From: Mycolicibacter terrae
GTDB taxonomy: Bacteria > Actinomycetota > Actinomycetes > Mycobacteriales > Mycobacteriaceae
Reading direction: 5' to 3'
DNA: 64,000 nt
NCBI RefSeq assembly: GCF_010727125.1
Contig: NZ_AP022564.1
Location: 4,464,001-4,528,000, forward strand
The translations under genes and the position numbers were made by a program. Below are positions 22,730 through 31,550 of this stretch, piece by piece. Under the pieces are notes generated by a model. That model worked only from the letters and a program-made list of their open reading frames with translations, was not told where the DNA came from and did not search any database. Positions within the stretch are counted from its first letter, which is position 1. Each line of letters opens with the position of its first letter.

Positions 22730-23475
22730 ACCTGCTGACCGCCGGCCGGTACGTCACCACAACAGACGGCACCCCGGCCGGCAAACCCGATGTGCGCTTC
22801 CTGACCTGGTTCTTCCCGGTCTGGTACGCCGTGTTCGGCGTCATCATCTGCGTCTTGACCCGGGTGACGCCGCCGCCGCGGCCGGACGTCACCACCGCAG
22901 GCAAGGTCGCGTTCTTCACCGAACATCAACTGACCATCCAGATCGGGTTCGTGCTGCTGCTGATCCTGCTGGGCGGCGCCCCGCTCACCAACGGCCTGGT
23001 CCTGTACCACATGAAACGGATGTCGGTGGGCTCGGTGTTCGCCTACGGCTACATCGGCGGCATGAGCGTCGGCGCGCTGCCGGGGTTCCTTCTGGTCGGC
23101 GTCTGCTACCTGACCGCGACGTTTCGGCCCGACCGTGACCCGGAGCTCATCGGCTGGCTCTACGACCTGGGCAACCTGTCGTATAACGGGTCGCTGGGTT
23201 GCTTCACCACGGCCTACGTGGTGCTGGCAATCGCTGTCCTGTACGACAAGAACAACGTCTTCCCGAAATGGTTTGGCTACGTGACCATTTGGCAGGTCGT
23301 CACCGAGGTCATCGCCACGCAGTTCTTCCTGTTCTACTCCGGACCGCTCGCCTGGAATGGCGTGCTCAGCCTGTGGTGGGCGGTCGTGGTGTTCTCGGTG
23401 TGGCTGGGTGCGCTGATCTTCGTGCTGCGGGCGGCCACCATCGATGAGCCGGTCGACTCGCCGGGCCTGGACTAA
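22726..23475 (+). CDS. Multi-pass membrane protein B, paralogue of the preceding gene
   Basis: 249 aa with about six membrane segments. The GTG start overlaps the previous stop (GTGA), so the two are translationally coupled. It shares with protein A the MKRM loop, FRPDRDPEL and the C-terminal YSGPLAWNG segment, consistent with a tandem duplication that has diverged strongly. Function unknown; the two may form a heteromeric membrane complex with the COX III/IV-like proteins that follow. Confidence 0.65.
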   Translation: MNLLTAGRYVTTTDGTPAGKPDVRFLTWFFPVWYAVFGVIICVLTRVTPPPRPDVTTAGKVAFFTEHQLTIQIGFVLLLILLGGAPLTNGLVLYHMKRMSVGSVFAYGYIGGMSVGALPGFLLVGVCYLTATFRPDRDPELIGWLYDLGNLSYNGSLGCFTTAYVVLAIAVLYDKNNVFPKWFGYVTIWQVVTEVIATQFFLFYSGPLAWNGVLSLWWAVVVFSVWLGALIFVLRAATIDEPVDSPGLD

Positions 23476-23493
23476 AGCACCGGAAGGAAACCC

Positions 23494-24069
23494 ATGCTGC
23501 AACTTGACGCCCCGACCACGACGCGTGCCCGGCTGCCGGGCGACGGCCACATCTGGGTGATGGTGCTGGGCGATCTGCTCATCTTCACCGGCTACTTCAT
23601 CATCTTCATCGTCTACCGGGCCATGAATCCGGCCGACTTCCTTGCCGCCCAACAACATCTCAACGTCAACATCGGCGTGATCAACACGGTGGTGCTGCTG
23701 ACCAGTTCCTGGTTCGTGGCGCGCAGTGTGCTGGCCGTCAGAGCCGGAAACCTCCGCTCGGCGGTGCGGTTCGTCCATTCCGGGGCGGCCGGCGGAGTGT
23801 TGTTCGTGGTGCTGAAGGGCTATGAATGGGCCGCCAAGATCAGCGCCGGGCACACCAACTCCGACTTGTTCTTCTCGTTCTACTACGTGATCACCGGTGT
23901 GCACCTGGTGCACGTGGTGATCGGATTGATCGCGCTCGGCGTCGTCGTGCGGGAGCTGAATAATCCGGCGCGGCGCAGGCTCATGGTGGTCGAGTCGGCG
24001 GCGATTTACTGGCACATGGTGGATCTGTTGTGGGTCATCATCTTTGGTCTGTTCTACGTGATGAGGTGA
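23494..24069 (+). CDS. Cytochrome c oxidase subunit III / NorE-like protein
   Basis: 191-aa heme-copper oxidase subunit III-family protein with five membrane helices. Family signs are GDLLIFTGYFIIFIVYR near the N-terminus and FFSFYYVITGVHLVHVVIGL followed by YWHMVDLLWVIIF at the C-terminus. It is of the short NorE type; the housekeeping mycobacterial CtaE is a different protein of the aa3 oxidase. Subunit III proteins hold no redox centre, and no subunit I or II gene is present in this group, so its partner is unknown. An AAGGAAA ribosome site precedes ATG 23494. Confidence 0.85.
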   Translation: MLQLDAPTTTRARLPGDGHIWVMVLGDLLIFTGYFIIFIVYRAMNPADFLAAQQHLNVNIGVINTVVLLTSSWFVARSVLAVRAGNLRSAVRFVHSGAAGGVLFVVLKGYEWAAKISAGHTNSDLFFSFYYVITGVHLVHVVIGLIALGVVVRELNNPARRRLMVVESAAIYWHMVDLLWVIIFGLFYVMR

Positions 24070-24071
24070 GC

Positions 24072-24371
24072 ATGATGGTATTCGGCTATCGCGATCATCG
24101 GCACGAGACCGAGCGGTCGTTGACCCGCGTCTGGCTCGTGCTGGTGGCGATCACCATCGGATCGTGGACCCTGGCGCCGGCGCATATCACCCACACCGCA
24201 CAGGCCAGCGTCGCGGTCACCGCGCTGGTGCTGGCCCTGACATTCGTCAAGTCGCGCATGATCATCGGCCATTTCATGGAAGTCCTCACCGCGCCGCGCT
24301 GGCTCAGACGCGCCACCGACGGCTGGCTGGCCGCGTTGATCGCGACGGTGTTCCTGATCTATCTGTTCTGA
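24072..24371 (+). CDS. Cytochrome c oxidase subunit IV-like small membrane protein
   Basis: 99-aa protein with three membrane helices (about residues 20-37, 41-60 and 80-98), the layout of the prokaryotic cytochrome oxidase subunit IV / NorF family. TLTRVWLVLVA-like and FVKSRMIIGHFMEV segments support this. It follows the subunit III-like gene with 2 bp between stop and ATG, using AGGTGAG as ribosome site. It is the last gene of the operon; a long inverted repeat lies between its stop and that of the convergent embB. Confidence 0.75.
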   Translation: MMVFGYRDHRHETERSLTRVWLVLVAITIGSWTLAPAHITHTAQASVAVTALVLALTFVKSRMIIGHFMEVLTAPRWLRRATDGWLAALIATVFLIYLF

Positions 24372-24386
24372 CCCGACGCGCGGCGG

Positions 24387-24450
24387 GCGCGAGCGTGCAT
24401 GGTTGTACACCTATGACGGCGTGTCTGCGAGCAAACACGCACGCTCGCGC
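24387..24450. terminator. Inverted repeat between convergent COX IV-like gene and embB
   Basis: Exact 12-bp arms GCGCGAGCGTGC (24387-24398) and GCACGCTCGCGC (24439-24450) around a 40-nt spacer, filling the space between two convergent stops (24371 and 24462). It could end transcription from both sides, or be a dispersed palindromic repeat: GCGAGCGTGC also occurs after accD4 at 15303-15312. Confidence 0.5.
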
Positions 24451-24461
24451 ACAAGCACACG

Positions 24462-27400
24462 TCAGGCCTTGATGCGGATCTCCCCGGGGGACCACCAGCC
24501 GCTGCGGGTGGCGCTGCCCAACTCGAGCTCGGCCGGCGAGGCCGGGGTGATCTCGTCGAACTTGCGCAGCGAGCCCCAGTCCCGGCCCCAGTCGTGGTTG
24601 AGATACGTGGCCATCACGTGCGCCCGCAGCAGCATGTCGGAGATGCCCAGCAGCCCGCCGTTGACCCCGTCCTGCCAGGTGTCGGTGTCCTGCTTCTTGG
24701 CGTTGTAGTCCGGGGTGATCCGATACTTGGGCACCTCGGTGACACCGTTGGCGTGCAGCATCGGGTGCTGGCACGGGAACGCCAGACCCACCGCCCAGTC
24801 CAGCAGCACCGGCTGTTCGGAGCCGAGGTATTCCTGGATGGTCTTGACCTCGGGCAGCCGCGGCGGGGTGAACGCGATCCAGTCCCGCGGGTTCAGCGAC
24901 TTGTCCACGGCCACAATCCGAACCGCGACAGCATCGGCAGGAATGGCCGACCGCGGGTAGCGCAGGTTGCGCCACATCTTCGGCCACTCGCCGAACAGGT
25001 CGTAGGGCACCAGTCGCCCACCCGCTACGACGGTGCCGTCGGGGCCGGGCAGCCCGTACTCCAGCTGCACGTCCTGGCCGCTGGTGTAGCCCTTGAGCAC
25101 ACTGTTGCCGGCGATGGTGCCCGCCGCGGTCACCGCCAGCAGCGGGTGTGCGTCGTCGGCGGGAGGCAGCGCGTACCACGCGGAGGTCAGCTTGGATTCC
25201 TGCTGACCGTCGGTGCTGTAGCTGCCGGCCAGCGGAATGCGGGCCGGGTCCAGCCCGTAGGGGAGCGGGACCGTCGAGCCGTTGATGCCGGGGGCCTTGA
25301 GCTTCTTCGGGGCGTCCCAGTCGTAGTCGGTGCCCGGCTGGGTGATGCTCATCCGCAGCGACTCGGCCACCACCTTCTCCGGCACCCCGTTGGCGCTGAA
25401 CCCGATCGGGTCGACACCGCCCAGCGGCCCCAGCTCGCCGTACTCACCGGGCAGCGGCGTAAGCGCGCCGTCGTTGGCATCCGGTTCGACCAGCACGTTG
25501 TCGGCCTGACCGCAACCGCCGACGAAGGCCCGGACGTTGGCCAGCCCGTTGGAGTAGCTGGGGTATTCGCGGACGATGCCGATCACCATCGAGGCCACGA
25601 ACACGCACACCATGAAGCCGGCCGCCACCGGAACCGGGGCAGCGGTCAGCGTCCGCGCCACCCGGCCCTCGCCGCGGTCCCGTGGCGCGAAGTGCAGCCA
25701 CGCCGCCCACCCGGCGGTGATGGCGAACAACGCGAAGAAGATTGTGCTGACGGTGATTCCACCGATCCGCGGCATGTCGGCGTTGAACGGCACCCCGTAG
25801 CTCGAGACGTACCACCAGCCGTTCGTGGTCGCGAAACACAGTGCCAACACGAACAGCACCGCCGCCGCGAACGCCATCCGGTTGCGTGACCAGCCCACCA
25901 CTTGTCGAGAGACCAGCACCGTGGTCAGCGCTGCCATCGCTCCGGCCACCGCGGCGAACAGCCCGAAGTGGTGCACCCACTTGGTGGGGGCGAACATCAG
26001 CGAGAACATCGTCGCCAGGATCACGCCCATCAACCGCCACACCGGACCCCGGGCCACACCGGCGATCCGCTTGCGGCGCAACATGATGAACATCGCGGTG
26101 AACAGGCACAGGGCGCAGATCAGGAACCCGAACCGCCGCGACAGCGAGCCGTCGACGGTGGGCAGGATCAGATAGTAGTAGCGCAAGTTCTCGGTGTACC
26201 AGGCCTGGCTGGGGCCGATCGCGGTGCGAATCCTGGTGGCTTCCAACACCGCCCGGATCGTCTGGTCGGCGAACACCACGGTCAGGATGACCGCCCCGGC
26301 GGCCAGTAGCGGCGCCACCAGCGGCCAGGTGCCCAACAGGCGGTGGCGGCCCACCAGAATCCGCAGCAGCGGCCGGCCACCGGCCAGCAACGCGGCCACC
26401 GCGATCAGCCCGGTCGGCTGAATGCCCAGGGTGAACGCCGCGCAGATGATCGCCAACGCGGCCGGGGTGAGCCGGCTGGAGATGATCGCCCGCTCCACCA
26501 GCACGTAGGTGATCAGCGAGCCGACCGCGATGATCCCCTCGGGCCGCAGGCCGTTGTTGAACGGCATCCACGCGGCCAGCAGCACCATCCCGGCCGCCCA
26601 CAGTGCGGGTTTGCTGGCCGCCACCGCCGGACCGAACCGGGGCAGCACCTCGCGGCTCAGCAGCAGCCAGCACACCAGCCCGGCGACCAGGTCCGGCAGC
26701 CGGATCCAGATGCTGGCGTCGGAGACGTGCGTCATCAGCGCCAGCAGGTTGTAGTACCAGCCGAACGGGTCCTCGGGGCTGCCGAACCAGCGGAAGTAGT
26801 TGCTCATGTAGCCGGCGTGGTCGGCCACCCGGGCCATGCCCAGGATGTAGCCGTCGTCGGAGGAGTTCGCGCCGATCACGTACCAGAGGCCGAACCCGAG
26901 CACCACCGCGACGTCGGCCGCTGAGAAGAACCGCCAGCGGGCCGGGATCAGCCGGTGCATCCGCCGGCCGTCGAGGCGGTCCAGCCGCCACAGCGCCAGC
27001 ACCGCGATCAGGGTGGCCAGAATCGCCGCGTAGATCGCCGCGCGCTTGAGCACAGTGGGTTTGGTGGAGAACCGGGTGTCGATGTCGGCGGTCAGCGAAA
27101 GGCCTTGCGGCGCCGGGCCGGCCAGATCGGTGAAGACCCCGACGATCTGCGGGCGCAGGTTCGGGTCGGCCCAGCCGTAGCGTTGGGTGACGCCGCCGAT
27201 GGTGGCGAACGTTCCGGCATGCGAGGAGGTGACCTCGATGTCGGTACACCCCGGCCCCTCGACCTTGGCCCGCGGCGCGGTGGCCAGCACCACGTTGCGG
27301 TCGGTGACGTCGACGCGCTTCTCGGTGACGCTGATGAACAGCCCGTTCAGCGCGGCGTCCTTGCCCTTGGCCGGGGCGGTGGACAGCAGCGTCCCACCCT

Positions 27401-27620
27401 TCGCCGGCAGCGCGCGCACCAGCGCGCACGGCGCCTTCACCGTCATCGACACCGGGGTCTGGGAGATCAAAGGCGCGGTGACGCTGCTCAGTTCGCCGTG
27501 CTGCGGCCAGCTCAGCGTCGCGGTCGTCTGCACCACCGGCAGCAGCGGGGTGGCCACCGACAGCAGGAAGCCGACCAGACCGGCGATGATCGCTACCAGG
27601 CGCGTGGTGCGGATACTCAT
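24462..27620 (-). CDS. embB: Arabinosyltransferase EmbB
   Basis: Integral-membrane GT-C arabinosyltransferase that, as a complex with EmbA, builds the branched non-reducing end of arabinogalactan from decaprenyl-phosphoryl-arabinose. It is the main ethambutol target. The start is ATG 27618-27620, which overlaps the embA stop (ATGA); upstream extension of the open frame is embA antisense noise. The catalytic acidic pair of the first periplasmic loop is Asp255-Asp256 (SSDDGYILGMARV). The C-terminal carbohydrate-binding region carries GINGSTVPLPYGLDPAR and LDWAVGLAFPCQHP. Length 1,052 aa against ~1,098 in M. tuberculosis, the shortening being mainly at the N-terminus. The residue matching Met306 of M. 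tuberculosis EmbB is Met262, and the ILGM stretch is intact. Confidence 0.96.
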   Translation of the reverse strand: MSIRTTRLVAIIAGLVGFLLSVATPLLPVVQTTATLSWPQHGELSSVTAPLISQTPVSMTVKAPCALVRALPAKGGTLLSTAPAKGKDAALNGLFISVTEKRVDVTDRNVVLATAPRAKVEGPGCTDIEVTSSHAGTFATIGGVTQRYGWADPNLRPQIVGVFTDLAGPAPQGLSLTADIDTRFSTKPTVLKRAAIYAAILATLIAVLALWRLDRLDGRRMHRLIPARWRFFSAADVAVVLGFGLWYVIGANSSDDGYILGMARVADHAGYMSNYFRWFGSPEDPFGWYYNLLALMTHVSDASIWIRLPDLVAGLVCWLLLSREVLPRFGPAVAASKPALWAAGMVLLAAWMPFNNGLRPEGIIAVGSLITYVLVERAIISSRLTPAALAIICAAFTLGIQPTGLIAVAALLAGGRPLLRILVGRHRLLGTWPLVAPLLAAGAVILTVVFADQTIRAVLEATRIRTAIGPSQAWYTENLRYYYLILPTVDGSLSRRFGFLICALCLFTAMFIMLRRKRIAGVARGPVWRLMGVILATMFSLMFAPTKWVHHFGLFAAVAGAMAALTTVLVSRQVVGWSRNRMAFAAAVLFVLALCFATTNGWWYVSSYGVPFNADMPRIGGITVSTIFFALFAITAGWAAWLHFAPRDRGEGRVARTLTAAPVPVAAGFMVCVFVASMVIGIVREYPSYSNGLANVRAFVGGCGQADNVLVEPDANDGALTPLPGEYGELGPLGGVDPIGFSANGVPEKVVAESLRMSITQPGTDYDWDAPKKLKAPGINGSTVPLPYGLDPARIPLAGSYSTDGQQESKLTSAWYALPPADDAHPLLAVTAAGTIAGNSVLKGYTSGQDVQLEYGLPGPDGTVVAGGRLVPYDLFGEWPKMWRNLRYPRSAIPADAVAVRIVAVDKSLNPRDWIAFTPPRLPEVKTIQEYLGSEQPVLLDWAVGLAFPCQHPMLHANGVTEVPKYRITPDYNAKKQDTDTWQDGVNGGLLGISDMLLRAHVMATYLNHDWGRDWGSLRKFDEITPASPAELELGSATRSGWWSPGEIRIKA

Positions 27621-30600
27621 GGCAGTGCTCGAATCGGTCCGGGCCGGCTCCAGCCGGTGACGGTCATGGTGGCCTGCTCGACGTGCGCGTCGGGCGCGGC
27701 GGTGGCCGGGATCAGCCGGTGGTAGGCCTCCACCGCCCCCCAGTCGCGATACCAGTCGTCGCGCAGGTAGGTCGGGACGGTCGTCGTCCACAGCATCGCC
27801 TGGGTGATCATGAACGGCCCACCGTCCTCGGCGGACTGCCACAGGTTCGACGACGCCGCCGTCTGTTTGTGGTCGGGCATGATCCGGTACTCGGGGAGTT
27901 CGGCGATGCCCAGGTGCTCGGTGAAGGGCCGCTGGCAGGGGAAGTTGGCCGCGACGGCGATATCCATCAGCACCGGGGTCTGCGAGCCCATCAGCTGGCC
28001 GATGGTCTGCACCACCGGCACCCGCGGCGGGGTGAACGCGATCCACTGTTCGGTGGACAGGTTCGGGTCATTGGCGACGATCCGGACCGCGTCGGTGCCC
28101 GGTGGGGCCCAGGCCAGCGGGAAACGCAGGTTGCGCCAGGAGTTCTGCGGTCCGATGTCGATCGGCTCCACCTCGCCGAGCGACGTGAACGTGCCGTCCG
28201 GGTTGCTGGTGCCCCACTCCAGCTTCAGCGGCTGGCCGTAGTCCAGCTTGCCGTCCTCGCCGTGCGACCAGATGGCGCCCGCGGCGCTGACGACGACGAT
28301 CGGCGCCCGCTCGGCGGACGGCTCCGGCAACCGGTACCAGACCGAGGTGGCGTGCGCGGCCACCTGCTCCTGGTAGGAGCCGAGCACCGGGGTGACCGCC
28401 GGGTCCAGGCCGAACGGCAGTGCCACCCGGGACCCGTTCACCCCGGCCGGGGCGTCGTCGGGAAGCTTGCCGCCGGCGGTGCCCGCGGCGTCGCTCTGGT
28501 TGGCACTGGGCTTGTTCGGTGAGGCGTCGGCGTTGGGCACGCCCGGCTTGGCGATCACTGCCAGCGAGGTGAGGTCGTCGTCGACGGCGTTGGGGTCGAA
28601 ACCGTACGGGTCGGCGCCGCCGAGCGGGCCGAGCTCGCCGTACTTCTGGCCCGGGACCGGTTGCAGCAGACCGGCGTTGGTGTCGGGCTCGGCCAGCACA
28701 TCGTCGGCCATGCCGCAGGAGGACAGGCCGGAAAGTACAGCGTCGGCGTTGGCCCGGGCGGTGGTGTAGGCCGGGTAGCGGCCGGCCGCGGCCTTGGCCA
28801 TCGAACCGACCATCAGCAGCACCATCAGGCTCGCGACGACCAGCAGCGGGGTCGAGGCCAGGATCCGGTTGCGCCGGTTGGGCGTGACCTCGGTGTGGCC
28901 GGCGTAGTCCAGCCGGAAGTGCTGCCATCCGGCCAGCAGCCCGGTGGCGATCGAGGCCGCCAGGAACATCGACGTCACCGGCCGGCTGGCGATCACCGGT
29001 GGAATGTCGTACCAGGGCACGCCGTAGCCGCCGACGTAGAACCAGCCGTTGACCCCCGATGTCGCGACGGCCACCAGGAACAGCAGCGCCGTGACGTAGA
29101 GGGTCATGTTGCGTCGGCTGTGCAGCCCGACCCGGGCGAAGGTGAACGCGGTGAGGGCGGCCAGCGCCCCGGCCAGCCCGGCGAACCCGCCGAACTGCAC
29201 CGCCCACTTGGTCGGGGTGAACGTCAACAGCAGCAGGCCCACCGCGGTGGTGCCGATCAGCCGCCAGGCCGGGCCGCCGGCCACCCCGGCGATCCGCCCG
29301 CGCCGCAGCAGTACCACCAGCATGGCGAACATGCAGAACAGCAGGACCAGCACGGCGAACCGGCGGGTCAGCGAGGCATCGACGTTCTCCTCGACGGTCA
29401 GGAAGTAGTAGCGCAGGAATTCCTGGTACCAGGCGATGGTGGGGCCGACGACGTATTTGATCCGGGCCGACTCGGCGACGGCGGCCAGGGTCTGCGAGCG
29501 GCACGCCACCACGGCGAGCACCGAAGCGGCCGCGGCCAGCACGGCCAGCGGGGCCGCCAGACCGTCGAGGGCCCGGCGCTTGCGGATCACCGTTTCGATG
29601 GCCCGCGAGCCGGTCAGCAGCGGAGCCAGCGCGATCAGCCCGTGCGGGGCCAGGGTGACCGTGAAGACGGCTACCAGGACCGCGCACGCCGCCGGCACCA
29701 GCCGGCGGGTGGCGATGGTGCGCTCCACCAGCACCCAGACCACCAGTGTGCCCAGTGCGATCAGCGGCTCCGGGCGCAGACCGTTGTTGAACGGCAGCCA
29801 GGCCGCGGCGAACATCATCGCGGCGGTGAACACCGCGACCCGGTTGCCGGACAGCCGGCCCAGCCGGGGCAGGATCGCCCGGCTGATGATCAGCCAGCAG
29901 GCCATCCCCGCGGCGGTGGCGGGCAGGCGCATCCACACCCCGGCGGTGCTGATCGTGCTCAGCTGGCCCAGCAGTGCGGGATACCAGTCGAACGGCGCCT
30001 CGCTGGCCCCGAAGAACCGGTAGTAGTTGGCGACGTACCCGGCGTGCGCGACGTTGCGGGCCATCGTCAGGTTGTAGCCGTCGTCGCTGGAGATGGCGCC
30101 GATGACGTGCCACAGCGCCAGGATGGCCAGCACGCCGACGTCGGCCAGCCAGGTGATGGGATTGGCCTTGAGCCAGTGCCGCCAGCTGCGCGGGGTGCGG
30201 TGGGTGTGGCGGCGATCCAGGACCGCCAGCACGGCGATGGAGGCCAGCACCGCCAGCACGCCCAGCGCCATCACGGCGGCCTTGAGTGTGGTGGGGTCGG
30301 TGATGAACCGGGTGTCGACGGCGATGTGCGCGCTCAGGCCGGGCTGCGGGCCGATTTTGAGCTCGGTGAAGATGCCGCCGATCTGCGGCTTGTTCTCGGG
30401 GGGCAGGCTGCCGGCCGCGCCGGGGATGCCGACGAACTCCGCGCCGACGTCGCCGGGGTTGGCCCACAGGTGCAGGTGGCTGCAGTCGGCGATCTTGTCC
30501 CGGGGGGCGGCCGCGGCCACCTGGTCGCGGTACGCGGCGGTGACGACGGTCTTGCTGGCCCGCACGAACAGGCCGTGAGCGGTGGCGTCGACGCCGCCGG

Positions 30601-30892
30601 CCGGCACGGTCGACAACACCAGGCCGCCCTTCTCCGGCAAGGTGGCGATCGCCGAGCAGGGGATGGTGATGTCCAGGCCGCGGGGCGCGCCGGACACCAG
30701 GGGGGCGGTGACGTCGGTGATATGGCCGTCGGCATCGAGGCCGCCCTGCGGCCAGGCGATGGTGGCGGTGGTCTGCTTGACCGGCAGCAGTGGGGTGATA
30801 CCGCACAGCAACACGCCGATGATGCCCGCGGCCACTGCGATCAGCCGGGCGATCCGATAACGCTGCGTGGGCTGATCATCGGGGTAGGACAC
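27617..30892 (-). CDS. embA: Arabinosyltransferase EmbA
   Basis: Partner of EmbB in arabinogalactan arabinan synthesis. GTG at 30890-30892 (VSYPDDQPTQRYRIARL) is chosen because homologous sequence begins there and a GAGG lies upstream. A longer frame reaches into the inverted-repeat region and is not family-like. The catalytic pair is Asp270-Asp271 (SSDDGYNLTMARN). Family stretches include FNNGLRPEPLIALG, FTPTKWAVQFG and FPCQRPFTEHLGIAELPEYRI. Length is 1,091 aa, close to 1,094 in M. tuberculosis. Unlike M. tuberculosis, where embC and embA are less than 100 bp apart, 763 bp containing a repeat-bracketed gene separate it from embC, so it needs its own promoter or read-through of that insert. 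Confidence 0.96.
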   Translation of the reverse strand: MSYPDDQPTQRYRIARLIAVAAGIIGVLLCGITPLLPVKQTTATIAWPQGGLDADGHITDVTAPLVSGAPRGLDITIPCSAIATLPEKGGLVLSTVPAGGVDATAHGLFVRASKTVVTAAYRDQVAAAAPRDKIADCSHLHLWANPGDVGAEFVGIPGAAGSLPPENKPQIGGIFTELKIGPQPGLSAHIAVDTRFITDPTTLKAAVMALGVLAVLASIAVLAVLDRRHTHRTPRSWRHWLKANPITWLADVGVLAILALWHVIGAISSDDGYNLTMARNVAHAGYVANYYRFFGASEAPFDWYPALLGQLSTISTAGVWMRLPATAAGMACWLIISRAILPRLGRLSGNRVAVFTAAMMFAAAWLPFNNGLRPEPLIALGTLVVWVLVERTIATRRLVPAACAVLVAVFTVTLAPHGLIALAPLLTGSRAIETVIRKRRALDGLAAPLAVLAAAASVLAVVACRSQTLAAVAESARIKYVVGPTIAWYQEFLRYYFLTVEENVDASLTRRFAVLVLLFCMFAMLVVLLRRGRIAGVAGGPAWRLIGTTAVGLLLLTFTPTKWAVQFGGFAGLAGALAALTAFTFARVGLHSRRNMTLYVTALLFLVAVATSGVNGWFYVGGYGVPWYDIPPVIASRPVTSMFLAASIATGLLAGWQHFRLDYAGHTEVTPNRRNRILASTPLLVVASLMVLLMVGSMAKAAAGRYPAYTTARANADAVLSGLSSCGMADDVLAEPDTNAGLLQPVPGQKYGELGPLGGADPYGFDPNAVDDDLTSLAVIAKPGVPNADASPNKPSANQSDAAGTAGGKLPDDAPAGVNGSRVALPFGLDPAVTPVLGSYQEQVAAHATSVWYRLPEPSAERAPIVVVSAAGAIWSHGEDGKLDYGQPLKLEWGTSNPDGTFTSLGEVEPIDIGPQNSWRNLRFPLAWAPPGTDAVRIVANDPNLSTEQWIAFTPPRVPVVQTIGQLMGSQTPVLMDIAVAANFPCQRPFTEHLGIAELPEYRIMPDHKQTAASSNLWQSAEDGGPFMITQAMLWTTTVPTYLRDDWYRDWGAVEAYHRLIPATAAPDAHVEQATMTVTGWSRPGPIRALP

Positions 30893-30980
30893 GAGCCTCG
30901 ATGTTAGGCGACTGGAGCCGCGAAGCCGGGACCCCGTCCCGCCCGTCCCGGTGGGAACCCCTCCCGTTGCAGGCCGCGGC

Positions 30981-31032
30981 CGGGAGGTATGTGGTTGTTG
31001 CCCGCCTTTGAGCGACAACGGGCGTTATGTCG
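30981..31032. repeat. embC-embA repeat, copy A
   Basis: 52-bp unit whose core is TTGAGCGACAACGGGCG. Its last 42 bases (30991-31032) are repeated inverted as copy C (31551-31592) with 40 of 42 matches. Copy B (31165-31216) is a direct copy with 8 mismatches over 52 bases. Confidence 0.9.
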
Positions 31033-31057
31033 GGTTGGGAGGGGCGGGCTCGGGTGG

Positions 31058-31133
31058 GGTGCCGGGACGGCGGGCCGCGGGCCGGTCTGGTGCCGGGACG
31101 GCGGGCCAGGCGGCCCGGTGCCGGGATGGGCGA
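31058..31133. repeat. Short GC-rich tandem repeat
   Basis: GGTGCCGGGACGGCGGGCC occurs at 31058-31076 and 31089-31107, and a third degenerate unit starts at 31117. The period is about 28-31 bp. It lies between repeat copies A and B. Confidence 0.6.
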
Positions 31134-31164
31134 CGTCCGGGCCGCGTCTGCCACGTCCCGCAGT

Positions 31165-31216
31165 CGGGAGATATGTGGTGAGTGCCCGCCTCTGAGCGAC
31201 AACGCGCGTGATGTCC
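31165..31216. repeat. embC-embA repeat, copy B
   Basis: Direct, diverged copy of A that ends 23 bp before the start of the small winged-helix gene. Together with copy C it brackets that gene as terminal inverted repeats (30 of 33 core bases match). Confidence 0.85.
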
Positions 31217-31239
31217 GACCGCGATGGCAAGGTCCGGTC

Positions 31240-31548
31240 ATGACGAACCCGATAACACTGCGCGGCATCGAACTGCGCTACGTCTTGACCCACTACCTGT
31301 TCCACCACGGTCGGTGCAGCATCACCGAACTGGCCGCCGAGCTGGACTCCCGCGGCTTCACTGTCGCCGGCCGGCCGTCGAAGGCGATCTCCGATGCGCT
31401 GCGGTGGGAGCGGGAACACGGCCGGGTGTTCCGGGCCGGCCGGGGCCGCTACCGGCCCGCGTCGATGCCACGCAGCACCGAGTACCGGATCCATAAGCGG
31501 GTGATGACGCTGCGTGCCCAGGCGACGGGCCAGACCGCCCCCGACTGA
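31240..31548 (+). CDS. Small winged-helix DNA-binding-like protein in repeat-bracketed cassette
   Basis: 102-aa protein from ATG 31240, opposite in direction to embC and embA. Predicted layout: a helix (ELRYVLTHYLFHHG), a winged-helix pair (SITELAAELDSRG then SKAISDALRWEREHG), a beta wing (RVFRAGRGRYRPA) and a basic C-terminus. This resembles a winged-helix DNA-binding domain, though I cannot assign it to a named family. The gene is tightly bracketed by repeat copies B (ends 31216) and C (begins 2 bp after its stop), which suggests the protein and the repeats belong together. An upstream in-frame start (31027) would translate through copies A and B and is unlikely. Confidence 0.65.
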   Translation: MTNPITLRGIELRYVLTHYLFHHGRCSITELAAELDSRGFTVAGRPSKAISDALRWEREHGRVFRAGRGRYRPASMPRSTEYRIHKRVMTLRAQATGQTAPD

Positions 31549-31550
31549 CC

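Noticed and set aside
27621..28046. 142-residue N-terminal extension of EmbB
   Set aside because: This part is antisense-type noise from the embA 3' end; ATG 27620 overlapping the embA stop matches the known gene structure.
31058..31133. VNTR-like tandem repeat as a typing locus
   Set aside because: Only about three degenerate units of 28-31 bp; too few and irregular to claim a variable locus.
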